This document shows, one piece after another, positions 1 to 8,385 of a stretch of 64,000 bases of DNA. The DNA comes from Achromobacter seleniivolatilans (GTDB taxonomy: Bacteria > Pseudomonadota > Gammaproteobacteria > Burkholderiales > Burkholderiaceae_B). Where the stretch lies: positions 868,001 to 932,000 of the forward strand of contig NZ_CP132976.1 in assembly GCF_030864005.1 (NCBI RefSeq), in the 5' to 3' direction. Both the position numbers and the translations under genes were made by a program. Position 1 is the stretch's first letter; the number at the start of each line of letters is the position of its first letter. The notes under the pieces are model-generated. The model was not told where the DNA came from and ran no database searches. It saw nothing but the letters and a program-made list of their open reading frames with translations.

Positions 1-1
1 A

Positions 2-649
2 AGCCATGCCGAAGGCGTGAAGATCGCTGCGGCGTGCATCGGCACATTCGTGCTGGCGGAATCGGGGCTGTTGAATGGTCAAGAGGCCACAACGTCATGG
101 TGGCTGGCGCCGCTGTTTCGGCAACGCTATCCGCAGGTCAGGCTGGACAGCGGGCGCATGATGGTGCCCTCTGGTGATTTCACCACCGCAGGCGCCGCCA
201 TGGGACATTTGGACTTGGCGTTGTGGCTCTTGAATCAAGCCAGTCCCGCGCTGGCGTCGGTCGTTGTCCGCTATCTGCTGGTGGATGCCCGGCCGTCTCA
301 GGCGCCCTACATGATTCCAGACCATCTGGCGCGGGCCGACCCCTTGGTTGAACGCTTTGAACGCTGGGCCAGAAGCCGGCTGGCCCAAGGCTTTTCACTG
401 GATGCGGCGGCAGAGGCCCTGGCGACCAGCACCCGCACCTTGCAGCGCCGGATTGAAGCCGTGCTGGGCAAGTCTCCGCTGTCTTACTTCCAGGACCTGC
501 GTGTTGAGCGGGCCGTGCATCTGCTACGCACTACCCGGCTCAACATCGAGGCCATTGCCGCACAAGTCGGTTATGCCGACGGCGCAACGCTACGCACCTT
601 GCTGCGCCGCCGTTTGGGGCGCGGCGTGCGGGAATTGCGCGGCGCTTAA
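2..649 (+). CDS. GlxA-family AraC transcriptional regulator, 5'-truncated
   Basis: The reading frame is open to the left window edge, so the GTG at 17 is probably internal and the gene starts upstream. The visible part holds the end of a DJ-1/PfpI (class I glutamine amidotransferase-like) domain: an ACIGTFVLAESGLLNG stretch corresponds to the nucleophile-elbow region, followed by the AttSWWLAPLF segment typical of GlxA proteins. A C-terminal AraC double helix-turn-helix covers about the last 100 residues (SLDAAAEALATSTRTLQRR, then IEAIAAQVGYADGATLRTLLRRRLG). It is a cytoplasmic DNA-binding regulator. The target cannot be judged because the upstream context is missing. Confidence 0.85.
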   Translation, partial: SHAEGVKIAAACIGTFVLAESGLLNGQEATTSWWLAPLFRQRYPQVRLDSGRMMVPSGDFTTAGAAMGHLDLALWLLNQASPALASVVVRYLLVDARPSQAPYMIPDHLARADPLVERFERWARSRLAQGFSLDAAAEALATSTRTLQRRIEAVLGKSPLSYFQDLRVERAVHLLRTTRLNIEAIAAQVGYADGATLRTLLRRRLGRGVRELRGA

Positions 650-699
650 AACCGTGTTGCGGTTTTTGCGCCCTGTACGGCTCATGCGGCTTATTCGGC

Positions 700-1245
700 T
701 TACGCATTCCGCCGCAGTTTCACCCCAGGAAAATCCACCGGCACGGCAAAGGCCACGTTCACATAGTTCGTGAACAGATTCAGTGCAACATGCGCCAAGA
801 TTTCAACAATCTTTTCATCATTGAAGCCCGCGGCGCGTATGGCCTGCACGTCTGCGTCGCTGACCTGGCCGCGCGCTTCCACCAGTTGCAGCGCAAAGCG
901 CAATGCCGCCGCCGTTTTGGGGTCCGCAGCGCTGCCCGCTTGGGCAGCCGACATTTCTTCGGCGCTGGCCCCGGCTTTGCGGCCCAACGCCGTATGGGCT
1001 GCCAGGCAGTATTCGCACGCATTGCGGTCGGCAACGGCCACCGCGATCTGCTCGCCCAGCTTGGGTGCAATCACGCCACCGCCCAAGGCGCCAAACGCGC
1101 CCCACATGCTTTTCAGCGCGGCGGGCGAATTGGCGACGGCCTTGAACATATTGGGCGTGGCGCCAAAGGCGCCGTGGATCTGAGTCAGCAGCGCTTGACG
1201 GTCGGCAGTGGTGTTGCTGGAATCGATAAGGGAAATTCGCGACAT
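700..1245 (-). CDS. carboxymuconolactone decarboxylase / AhpD-like peroxidase-family protein
   Basis: The protein has 181 residues. The start at 1245 is chosen over the longer frame (1293) because AGGAG lies just upstream of this ATG and conserved sequence begins here. The AhpD/CMD helical core is clear, with the redox motif CEYCLAAH (C77, C80, H84). Proteins with this motif use the CxxC pair and histidine for peroxide or radical detoxification; the physiological substrate is unknown. It is divergent from the AraC-type gene at 1379, which probably controls it. The 133-base gap includes the palindrome GTACGTAC at 1315-1322, a possible operator. Confidence 0.88.
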   Translation of the reverse strand: MSRISLIDSSNTTADRQALLTQIHGAFGATPNMFKAVANSPAALKSMWGAFGALGGGVIAPKLGEQIAVAVADRNACEYCLAAHTALGRKAGASAEEMSAAQAGSAADPKTAAALRFALQLVEARGQVSDADVQAIRAAGFNDEKIVEILAHVALNLFTNYVNVAFAVPVDFPGVKLRRNA

Positions 1246-1378
1246 GGTGACGGCTCCTGAAAGTAGGACGTTCGTTGAAAAGACATACGCCAAAGGCGGC
1301 TAGTGATTGGAATCGTACGTACAATACGTGGATGCAAGGTGCGATAACGTCCAATAAACATGTCCATTCGTCCAAGTC

Positions 1379-2242
1379 ATGATTGATCCCGTCGCGGCTC
1401 CAATAGACCGCCTGTCAGCGCTGCTGGACCGGTTTCGCGTGCGCGCGAGCTTGTTTCATACGGGCGCGCTGTGTGGGGTGCAGACCTTTGATGCCATACC
1501 GGGCCGGGGTTTTCTGCATGTGCTGCGCCAGGGCGAAATGGAAGTTCGGCACCCGGGCGCCGCCGGTTCTGCAAGCATGGTGCTCACCGAGCCCACGTTG
1601 CTTTTCTACCCGCGAGCCTTGCGCCATGAATTCATCAATCCCCCCGTGGGCGGGTCCGATTTCACTTGCGCGGCGCTGGATTTCGATGGCGGCGAACGCA
1701 ATCCCATCGTCCAGTCATTGCCGCCGGTGGTGCGTGTGCCGCTGGCGGCGGTGGACGGCTTGCGGCCCGCGTTGGACTTGCTTTTTGCCGAAGCGGATCA
1801 GGTGCGCTGCGGCTCCCGCCTGCTGGCCGACCGCCTGTTTGAAGTCGTGCTGATTCAATTGCTCAGGTGGATTCTGGATCAGCCGTCCGCAGTGGGAGTA
1901 ACGAGCGGGCTGGTCATGGGCTTGTCCGACCCCCGCTTGGCCCGCGCGCTTGTCGCCCTGCATCAGTCTCCTTACGAGGAGTGGAATCTGGAGCAGATGG
2001 CTGCCATTGCCGGTATGTCGCGCAGCGCTTTCGCCGCGGCATTCAAGGCCGCTACGGGAACCACCCCCGCCGCGTATCTGACCGATTGGCGTCTGAGCCT
2101 GGCCGCATCGATGTTGCGTTCTGGCCGATCAGTAAAGCTGATTGCGGCGGAATTGGGTTTTGCCAGCGCGTCGTCGTTGTCCAAGGCGTTCCGGCAACGC
2201 ATGGGTGCGTCTCCGCGCGTATGGCTTGCCGCCAACCCTTGA
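1379..2242 (+). CDS. AraC-family regulator with N-terminal cupin domain
   Basis: The protein has 287 residues. Residues about 10-170 look like the cupin_6-type sensor domain common in AraC regulators paired with redox or short-chain enzymes (GRGFLHVLRQGEMEVRHPG; LLFYPRALRHEF). Residues about 180-285 are a double helix-turn-helix (WNLEQMAAIAGMSRSAFAAAF; VKLIAAELGFASASSLSKAF). It is divergently transcribed from the AhpD-like gene ending at 700, a common regulator-target arrangement. The effector is not predictable. It converges with the wHTH-TPR gene, and the two stop codons are about 20 bases apart around a GC-rich hairpin. Confidence 0.88.
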   Translation: MIDPVAAPIDRLSALLDRFRVRASLFHTGALCGVQTFDAIPGRGFLHVLRQGEMEVRHPGAAGSASMVLTEPTLLFYPRALRHEFINPPVGGSDFTCAALDFDGGERNPIVQSLPPVVRVPLAAVDGLRPALDLLFAEADQVRCGSRLLADRLFEVVLIQLLRWILDQPSAVGVTSGLVMGLSDPRLARALVALHQSPYEEWNLEQMAAIAGMSRSAFAAAFKAATGTTPAAYLTDWRLSLAASMLRSGRSVKLIAAELGFASASSLSKAFRQRMGASPRVWLAANP

Positions 2243-2255
2243 GGCTTGCCGGATG

Positions 2256-2272
2256 GCCGGATTTATTCCGGC
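2256..2272. terminator. weak bidirectional hairpin between convergent genes
   Basis: A six-base-pair stem GCCGGA/TCCGGC with loop TTTAT lies between the convergent stops of the AraC gene and the wHTH-TPR gene and overlaps the latter's stop. There is no T-run, so it is at best a weak or Rho-assisted terminator. Confidence 0.25.
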
Positions 2273-3846
2273 AGCCCGGCTTGCCTAAGCCCGTCCACCA
2301 ACGTCGCCAGATTCTCAGGCCGGTGTATGGGCAGCCAATCGGAAATGTTGGAAAGCCGCAAAGCGGGGTCCAGCGAGCGTACCTGCTCCATCGCACGCCG
2401 CGCCTGGGTAGTCTGCCCGGCCAGGGCGTGGCTGGCGGCAATGACGGCGGTCGCCATCAGAAAACTTGGCAGTTCCCGCAAGGCTTTTTCCGACCACGAC
2501 AAGGCGGTGTCGTAGCGCCCCATGAACAAGTGGGCGACGGCCATGCCCGCCTGCATCCGGTACAGCTCAGGGTCCAGCGGACTCAGGCGCATACCATGCG
2601 CAAAGTGCTCGATGGCTGCGTCGGTTTCACCATGCCACAGCCTGAGAAATGCACTCAGAAACCAGGCTGCTGCCAAGTTGGGATTCAGCACCAGCGCCTT
2701 GTCCAGCAACGCAATGCCGCCCGGCAGGTCGCCCGCCAAGTGTCCCAGAGCATGGCCGCTGCGGGTCAGTGCGACTGCGTCGCTTCGGCCCAGCTCGACC
2801 GCGCGGCGCGCAAGACGCGTCCCTTCAGCCATCTCGCCTTCGCGATCGGCCATCCAGCCGTTCACCTTGCGCCAGCAGTGGCACCACGCGGCCATCGCGT
2901 ACGCCGACGCATATTCCGGGTCAACGTGGATGGCCTGATGAAAGTGTTGCAGGGCCTCGTCTATGGTTTGCCGCGTGCCCTGATGCAGCTGGGCCATGCC
3001 GCGCAGGTAGTGGTCGTAGGCGTCCAGGCTGCCGGTGGGCTTGTGCCGGGTGCGTTCCATCTCAGCCCGTTCCAGCTGCGGCGCGATCGCGCCGACTACG
3101 CTCTGCGTGACCTGATCTTGCAACTCGAATATGTCGTCCAGCACGCCTTCAAAGCGGCCCGCCCAATGGTGCGCGCCGGTTGTCGCGTCGATCAACTGGC
3201 CGGTGATGCGGACGCGATTCTTCGCCGTACGCCAACTGCCTTCCAGCACGTAGCGCACACCCAATTCGCGGCCCACAAGCTTCACGTCCACCACGCGAGA
3301 CTTGTAGGTAAAGCTGGAGTTGCGCGCCACGACGAATAGCCAGCGATGTTGCGACAGCGCAGCAATGATGTCTTCCACTACGCCATCGGCCAGATAGTCC
3401 TGTTCCGGGTCGCCGCTTAGATTTACAAATGGCAGGACAGCAATCGAGGGTTTGGCGGGCAGGGCGGGCGTGGGGGCCGCAACCTCGGCTTGCGCTGGCG
3501 CCGCTGAATCGGGCGGTACGACTTCTGGGCTTGGCAGGCTGGAATCGATATTGGCGACAAACCGGAACCCCTTGCGGGGAATGGTCCGAACCACACGCTG
3601 TTCATTGCCGCTGTCACCAACGGCTTTGCGCACGGCATTGATATGGCTGGCAAGCGTGGATTCCGAGATGATGCGGCCGCCCCAGACGGCATCGATCAGC
3701 TCATCTTTGCTGACCACGTGATCGCGGTGCTGTGCCAGATAAACCAGCAAATCAAACACCTGGGGGGCGGTGGCAACGACCAGAGACCCACGGGACAGTT
3801 CCCGGCGGTCCAGGTCCACCACGCAGTCGTCAAACACCAATCGCAT
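2263..3846 (-). CDS. CadC-like winged-helix regulator with TolB-like and TPR region
   Basis: The protein has about 527 residues from 3846. The frame is open to 4005, but the OmpR/PhoB-type winged helix begins at once with MRLVFDDCVVDLDRRELSRG, as in this family, and GGAG precedes this ATG; 3858 is an alternative start. Residues about 1-95 form the DNA-binding domain (VVSKDELIDAVWGGRIISE). A Pro/Ala linker follows, then a TolB-like stretch (KPSIAVLPFVNLSGDPEQDY) and tetratricopeptide-type helices to the C-terminus. No phosphoacceptor domain and no transmembrane helix are evident, unlike true CadC. It is divergent from the NAD(P)-binding gene at 4045 and may regulate the 4045-5307 pair. Confidence 0.85.
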   Translation of the reverse strand: MRLVFDDCVVDLDRRELSRGSLVVATAPQVFDLLVYLAQHRDHVVSKDELIDAVWGGRIISESTLASHINAVRKAVGDSGNEQRVVRTIPRKGFRFVANIDSSLPSPEVVPPDSAAPAQAEVAAPTPALPAKPSIAVLPFVNLSGDPEQDYLADGVVEDIIAALSQHRWLFVVARNSSFTYKSRVVDVKLVGRELGVRYVLEGSWRTAKNRVRITGQLIDATTGAHHWAGRFEGVLDDIFELQDQVTQSVVGAIAPQLERAEMERTRHKPTGSLDAYDHYLRGMAQLHQGTRQTIDEALQHFHQAIHVDPEYASAYAMAAWCHCWRKVNGWMADREGEMAEGTRLARRAVELGRSDAVALTRSGHALGHLAGDLPGGIALLDKALVLNPNLAAAWFLSAFLRLWHGETDAAIEHFAHGMRLSPLDPELYRMQAGMAVAHLFMGRYDTALSWSEKALRELPSFLMATAVIAASHALAGQTTQARRAMEQVRSLDPALRLSNISDWLPIHRPENLATLVDGLRQAGLPE

Positions 3847-4044
3847 CCGGGGCTCCATCTGCCGTACATACGCGCCGGGCTTGCGGTAGATAACACGGTA
3901 ATGGCCCGGGTTCCTGGACATATTCCCAAGGGAAAACCAAGGGAAATCCAAGGCGCCGGCAAAGTCTTTTGTCCGGCCGCCAAGGATACTGCATCCATCG
4001 ATCACCGCAATACGGAAGATCGCTAGCGAACCCAGGAGATGGAC

Positions 4045-4794
4045 ATGAAGATAGTCGTTATAGGTGGCACTGGCCTGATCGGATCAAACGTTGTGAAGAG
4101 GCTGCGCGACAATGGCCATGAGGTGGTGGCGGCGTCGCCCGGCACCGGCGTGAACACTCTGACTGGCGCAGGGCTGGCCAACGCGTTGAAGGGCGCGCAG
4201 GTTGTCGTCGATGTGTCGAACTCGCCCTCGTTCGAAGATCAGGCTGTCATGGAATTCTTCCAAACGTCTGGCCGGAACCTGCTTGCCGCCGAAGTGGAAG
4301 CGGGCGTTGAGCACCACGTGGCGTTGTCCGTCGTAGGCACGGACCGCCTGCCAGACAGCGGTTACTTCCGTGCCAAAGTGGCCCAGGAAAAGCTGATCAA
4401 GGCGTCCAAGGTTCCCTACACGATTCTGCGCGCCACCCAGTTCTTTGAATTTGTTGAAGGCATCGTCAAATCAGGCGCGGATGGCGACGCGATCCGCTTG
4501 TCTCCCGCCTTGATTCAGCCGATTGCGTCGGACGATGTCGCGGCCGCAATCGCAGATCTGGCGGCCGGCGCGCCCTTGAATGGCACTACTGAAGTGGCTG
4601 GGCCCGACCACTTCCCGCTGGACGAACTGGCCCGCAAGTTTCTCGCTTCGCGCGGCGATCAGCGTGAAGTCATTGCCGACGTTCATGCCCGCTACTTCGG
4701 CAGTGAACTGGATGACCGGTCGTTGGTTGCTAGCGACCACCCGCGTATCGGTCCGACGCGCTTTCAAAATTGGCTGAGCCGCGCATCGGCCTAG
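4045..4794 (+). CDS. NmrA/SDR-type NAD(P)-binding protein
   Basis: Atypical short-chain dehydrogenase/NmrA family. The Rossmann glycine motif GGTGLIG lies at residues 7-13, followed by VVDVSNSPSF, HHVALSVVGTDR and YFRAKVAQEKLI (a YxxxK-like pair). The ATG at 4045 is preferred over 4039 because AGGAG at 4034-4038 touches the first ATG but is correctly spaced from the second. Such proteins bind NAD(P)H and act as sensors or reductases; the substrate is unknown. It lies 33 bases upstream of the CMD-type gene at 4828, and the two are probably co-transcribed as a redox pair under the divergent wHTH-TPR regulator. Confidence 0.85.
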   Translation: MKIVVIGGTGLIGSNVVKRLRDNGHEVVAASPGTGVNTLTGAGLANALKGAQVVVDVSNSPSFEDQAVMEFFQTSGRNLLAAEVEAGVEHHVALSVVGTDRLPDSGYFRAKVAQEKLIKASKVPYTILRATQFFEFVEGIVKSGADGDAIRLSPALIQPIASDDVAAAIADLAAGAPLNGTTEVAGPDHFPLDELARKFLASRGDQREVIADVHARYFGSELDDRSLVASDHPRIGPTRFQNWLSRASA

Positions 4795-4827
4795 CACAGA
4801 CCCGCAACTTCACTTTCAGGATTCAAC

Positions 4828-5307
4828 ATGACCCAACGTATCGATTACCAAAAACAGTCCCCCGAACTCTTCAAGAAATTCGTGGCCTTCAGCCTTGCGC
4901 TACAGGACTCCGCCATCGAGACGTCCATCCGCGATCTGGTGGACATCCGGGCTTCTCAAATCAACGGCTGCACGTTCTGCGTAGATATGCACGTCAAAGA
5001 AGCCACGCAGCACGGCGAACGGGCGTTGCGTTTGCATCATGTGGCCGTGTGGCGCGAATCCACGTTATTCAGCCCGCGCGAACGCGCCGCCTTAGCCTGG
5101 ACCGAAGCGTTGACCAGCATCCCCGCAACGGGCGTGTCGGATGAGATCTATGTAAGGGTCCGCGAGCAATTGTCCGAAAAGGAACTGTCGGACTTGACCT
5201 TCCTGGTGATGTCCATCAACGCGTGGAACCGTGTCAACGTGGGTTTCCAGGTGCCGCCCGGCATCTACGACAAAGCGTTTGGCGTGGATAAGTCTGGCCT
5301 GGCCTGA
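4828..5307 (+). CDS. carboxymuconolactone decarboxylase-family (AhpD-like) protein
   Basis: The protein has 159 residues. It contains the CMD core with CTFCVDMH (C48, C51, H55), the catalytic CxxCxxxH of AhpD-like peroxidases, followed by ERAALAWTEALT. It resembles the short alkylhydroperoxidase-domain proteins often paired with NmrA-like genes, as here. It is the second CMD protein in the first 5.3 kb and diverges clearly in sequence from the one at 700-1245, so it is not a recent tandem duplicate. The predicted role is thiol-dependent peroxide reduction in the cytoplasm; the physiological substrate is not known. Confidence 0.9.
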   Translation: MTQRIDYQKQSPELFKKFVAFSLALQDSAIETSIRDLVDIRASQINGCTFCVDMHVKEATQHGERALRLHHVAVWRESTLFSPRERAALAWTEALTSIPATGVSDEIYVRVREQLSEKELSDLTFLVMSINAWNRVNVGFQVPPGIYDKAFGVDKSGLA

Positions 5308-5318
5308 TCTCTCAGGCG

Positions 5319-5819
5319 CTAGGCCACGGCGTTCTGATCCGTCTTGCCAGGATTTTTGCGGATCAGGATCGCACCCGCGATGGTCAGCAGCAAGCCTCCG
5401 CCGATATAAGGCAGGCCAAAAATCAGCGCCCAAAAGAAGAGCGCGGTATTGGCGTCGTTGGCGGCCCGTGCGCCAGCCGTGGCGGCTTGGTGCGCGGATG
5501 GGTCCATCAACAGCATGCTGGCCGGCATGGTCAGCAGCAAGGTAACGCCCAGCAGCACGCAGCCCCAGCCGATCAAACGGCGGATATTGGCAATGCGCGC
5601 CAGCGCAATCGCCACGATCGCCGTGATCAGCAAGGAAATAATGCCGCCCGTCATCTGCATGGTGTCCACGGTGGCGGAATCAGACGGGGTGTAAGACCCC
5701 GTCGCGTCATTCAGCCCAAATGCCATGATCAGGAAAGGATTCACCAGGCTGAAAGAGGCTCTGCCTACGAGCAGGCCAATGACAATGCTGGAAAGCCACT
5801 TGATTGCGACAGGAGGCAT
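5319..5819 (-). CDS. hypothetical four-helix membrane protein
   Basis: The protein has 166 residues with about four hydrophobic segments: IVIGLLVGRASFSLV, GGIISLLITAIVAIALA, GWGCVLLGVTLLLTMPASML and ALFFWALIFGLPYIGGGLLLTIAGAIL. The C-terminus is short and charged. No motif was recognised. It is probably an inner-membrane protein of unknown role. It converges with the CMD gene (stops 11 bases apart). Confidence 0.7.
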   Translation of the reverse strand: MPPVAIKWLSSIVIGLLVGRASFSLVNPFLIMAFGLNDATGSYTPSDSATVDTMQMTGGIISLLITAIVAIALARIANIRRLIGWGCVLLGVTLLLTMPASMLLMDPSAHQAATAGARAANDANTALFFWALIFGLPYIGGGLLLTIAGAILIRKNPGKTDQNAVA

Positions 5820-5874
5820 CAGGAGTTCCGAGTAGTGGGTCTAGCGGCACACAGTACTAGGCATGCACGCCGGT

Positions 5875-6489
5875 TTAGTAATAAATATCGACGTAATCAG
5901 TCAGCCTGCCGCAAGTTTCCATCTGCTGGAGGCGCCAGTATTTGCGCTTGCCCGTCGCGCGGAATTCGTAGTCGCCCGTGCGTTCGCAGCGGCGGCCTTT
6001 TTCCGGGGCATCCAGAATCAGGATCGTGCCGCGGAAGACGAAGCGGTCGCTGTCGATCGAGACGACTTCGCCGTTGATCTTCAATGTGCCTTCAAAGTTG
6101 GCCTGTTCGCCATCGATACGAACGACGTCGTTCACATCCTTGGCATTGAGTTTGCCGCGCTGAGCCGACCACAACCATTGCACGGTGACGCCGCTGTTGT
6201 TCAACAGGCGTTCATATGCGGCTTGGTTCTTGATGTCGGTTTTCGTCACAGGCGCCAGGGCGGTGGCGTTGTTTTGCTGGACGGGGGCGCTATTTTGCGG
6301 CGCAATATTCTGCGGGGCCGGGGCGCTATTTTGATGTGCCGGGCCATGTGCGCGAGGCGCGCTGTCAGTCTGCGCCGAGAGAATCGGCGAAGCCGAAACC
6401 AAGGCCAGCCCGCATAGCAAGGGAACTATCCGAAACATCCGCTGCGGTTTCTTGGCGGAAGTTGTGTGACGATCAAGCGTCGTAGGCAT
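5875..6489 (-). CDS. hypothetical exported protein with Ala/Gln/Asn-rich linker
   Basis: About 204 residues from the ATG at 6489; an alternative ATG at 6438 gives a cleaner signal peptide (MFRIVPLLCGLALVSA). After the signal comes a low-complexity linker with short repeats of the type PQNxAPxQN. The C-terminal domain of about 110 residues contains many beta-type stretches (VVRIDGEQANFEGTLKI, VVSIDSDRFVFRG) and two cysteines near RRCERTG and METCGR that could form a disulfide. It is predicted periplasmic, of unknown function. Confidence 0.7.
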   Translation of the reverse strand: MPTTLDRHTTSAKKPQRMFRIVPLLCGLALVSASPILSAQTDSAPRAHGPAHQNSAPAPQNIAPQNSAPVQQNNATALAPVTKTDIKNQAAYERLLNNSGVTVQWLWSAQRGKLNAKDVNDVVRIDGEQANFEGTLKINGEVVSIDSDRFVFRGTILILDAPEKGRRCERTGDYEFRATGKRKYWRLQQMETCGRLTDYVDIYY

Positions 6490-6651
6490 GGTGATGAGTA
6501 AAAGTGGCAAAGGACAGCGCCGTCCTCGGACGAGGACAGCCACGGGCGCTTAAATTACCATGCTGATTGCGACGAAAAATTACCGGCTTTCGATGGGATG
6601 TATCAATTCGTTAACCCGTAAACTCACCGTTGCGCTTACACAGGAGTCCGC

Positions 6652-7293
6652 ATGCTGACCGTCCACCATCTGGGAATATCGCAGTCCGAACGCATCGTCT
6701 GGCTGTGCGAAGAACTCGCCATCCCGTACGAACTGAAAGTGTATGAGCGGGACCCCGTCACTCGCCTGGGGCCGCCCGAGTACAAGGCGCTGCATCCGCT
6801 GGGCACGGCGCCCATCATTACGGACGGCGATACGGTGTTGGCGGAGTCCACCGCCATCGTGGAATACATCCTGGCCAAGTACGGCAATGGCGCGCTGACC
6901 GTACCGCCCAGTGATCCGGCCTTTGCCGACTATCTCTATTGGTTCCACTTCGCCAATGGCTCGTTTCAGCCCAGCCTGATGCGCTGCATGGTTCTGGCCC
7001 GGGCCGAAGTGGCTGCGGACAAGCCGGTCGCCCAATTCGCGGACGCGCGCCGCAAGCAGGCGCTGGCCCTGGTGGATCAGCAACTGAGTAAGACGGCGTA
7101 TTTGGCGGGCGAGTCGCTCACCGCCGCCGATATCGTGGCGGTGTTTTCCTTGACGACGATGCGGGCGTTCTACCCGTTCGATTTGTCGCCGTATCCGAAC
7201 ATCCTGGCTTATCTTCAGCGCATCGGCGCCCGTGAAGCGTATCGCCGGGCCATGAAAAAAGGCGACCCGGGAATGACGCCGATGCTGACCTGA
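6652..7293 (+). CDS. glutathione S-transferase family protein
   Basis: The protein has 213 residues, the usual length. The N-terminal thioredoxin-like domain (about 1-80) has a candidate active-site serine near residues 10-12, the cis-proline GTAP (P54) and the glutathione-contacting AES (E65, S66). The C-terminal helical domain (about 90-213) has LAGESLTAADI, the conserved helix-capping motif. It probably conjugates or reduces small electrophiles in the cytoplasm; the specific substrate is unknown. An AGGAG-like ribosome-binding site precedes the ATG (caggagtccgc). Confidence 0.93.
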   Translation: MLTVHHLGISQSERIVWLCEELAIPYELKVYERDPVTRLGPPEYKALHPLGTAPIITDGDTVLAESTAIVEYILAKYGNGALTVPPSDPAFADYLYWFHFANGSFQPSLMRCMVLARAEVAADKPVAQFADARRKQALALVDQQLSKTAYLAGESLTAADIVAVFSLTTMRAFYPFDLSPYPNILAYLQRIGAREAYRRAMKKGDPGMTPMLT

Positions 7294-7306
7294 CAGTCAG
7301 GCGGCC

Positions 7307-7900
7307 TTACAGCACCAGCGGCGAGATCTTGTTGCCGTCCACTGACACACCGGCCATCAGGCCGCCGTTGTTCATGACGAAGCCCACGATGGGTTGCTGC
7401 GCGGTGTTGGAGTCAATGCTGCCATTGGCGCCAACATTCGCCACGGCGACGGTGGCGTCGGCGCCGATCGTCCAGCCGCTGCTGGCGCGGAACTTGGCCA
7501 GGGCGTCATCCGTCATGAACAACAGCACCATGGCCTTGGACTGTGCACCCGCTTGAAAGCCGATCGAACCGCCAGTAATGCTGTAGTAGGCGGTGTCTGT
7601 TCCACCTACCCGCAACGTGCCCGACCCATACTGCGCGCCCACGATGAAGCTGCCGCTCAGCACCGAGGGGAACACCAGCACGCCGCGCGCGCGTTCAACC
7701 AACTGCTTGGACTGCGGCGAAGCTTCGTACAGCTTGGATAGCGTGGCCGACGTAGCGGCGTTCAGTTCCTGCCGCTTCTCGGCCGAGGTGGCCTTTGATT
7801 GGGGACCATTCGTTGTGCAGCCTGCGAACAGCACGCCCGCCACGCCAAGCGTTACCGCTGCCAGGGTGGTCCTACGCAAGGTTGAAATGATCTTGTTCAT
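7307..7900 (-). CDS. SYLF/YSC84-domain lipoprotein
   Basis: The protein has 197 residues. A lipoprotein signal peptide ends at the lipobox LFAGC (C28). The rest is the SYLF (YSC84) lipid-binding domain: ARGVLVFPSVLSGSFIVGAQYG, YSITGGSIGFQAGAQSKAMV, LFMTDDALAKFRASSGWTIG, then a C-terminal strand pair. Bacterial SYLF lipoproteins are envelope proteins of poorly defined function, some of them stress-induced. It is monocistronic, and its stop is close to the convergent GST gene. Confidence 0.92.
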   Translation of the reverse strand: MNKIISTLRRTTLAAVTLGVAGVLFAGCTTNGPQSKATSAEKRQELNAATSATLSKLYEASPQSKQLVERARGVLVFPSVLSGSFIVGAQYGSGTLRVGGTDTAYYSITGGSIGFQAGAQSKAMVLLFMTDDALAKFRASSGWTIGADATVAVANVGANGSIDSNTAQQPIVGFVMNNGGLMAGVSVDGNKISPLVL

Positions 7901-8019
7901 TAGCGTTTCCTTTGGGATGCAGACGAATTTGCAGACGGGAAATTCAAATGGGGCTACGCCCTGGCAAGCAGATTACTCTCGTTGGCGGCCTTGCAGCCGA
8001 GTTCTGGTTGCGCCATGGG

Positions 8020-8046
8020 AAAAAAAAAGCCGCCCGAAGGCGGTTT
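8020..8046 (-). terminator. intrinsic terminator pointing leftwards
   Basis: Read on the minus strand, this is a CCGCC stem, a TTCG loop, GGCGG, one C and then nine T (nine A at 8020-8028 on plus). It is the most canonical terminator in this part of the window, yet it faces left between the divergent SYLF and zinc-ribbon genes, where no annotated minus-strand gene ends. Confidence 0.75.
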
Positions 8047-8057
8047 AACATCGCGCT

Positions 8058-8330
8058 ATGTTTCCATTTATTCTCGTCTGGATCGTGCTGGCCCTGGTGG
8101 TCGGCGTCATGGCGTCTGGCCGCGGCCGCAAGGGCTTTGGCTGGACGATACTTGCCTGCCTGATCAGTCCTCCTCTGGCGGGCATCTTCCTGATGGTCAT
8201 TGCCGACCGGTCGCCCCATGCGCGGCAACCTATCTTGCCCACCCACATTGAATGCCCAAAATGCGGCGGTCGGGTGCTTCGAGACGCGCGCGTATGCAGG
8301 CATTGCGGGGGCGAGGTCACGGCAGCGTAG
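8058..8330 (+). CDS. small membrane protein with C-terminal zinc ribbon
   Basis: The protein has 90 residues. Two hydrophobic segments (FILVWIVLALVVGVMA; WTILACLISPPLAGIFLMVIA) are followed by a cytoplasmic-type zinc ribbon CPKC...CRHC (C66, C69, C80, C83). This is the common arrangement of the short membrane zinc-ribbon proteins found in many Burkholderiales; no function is established. Confidence 0.82.
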   Translation: MFPFILVWIVLALVVGVMASGRGRKGFGWTILACLISPPLAGIFLMVIADRSPHARQPILPTHIECPKCGGRVLRDARVCRHCGGEVTAA

Positions 8331-8385
8331 TTGCACCGCAGCATGCTGGCTATACTGGCCGTCGATTTCATTGACGACGCTCTCC

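Noticed and set aside
1867..3339. 490-codon forward frame
   Set aside because: Runs across the end of the AraC gene and antisense to the wHTH-TPR gene, both of which have clear domains in their own frames.
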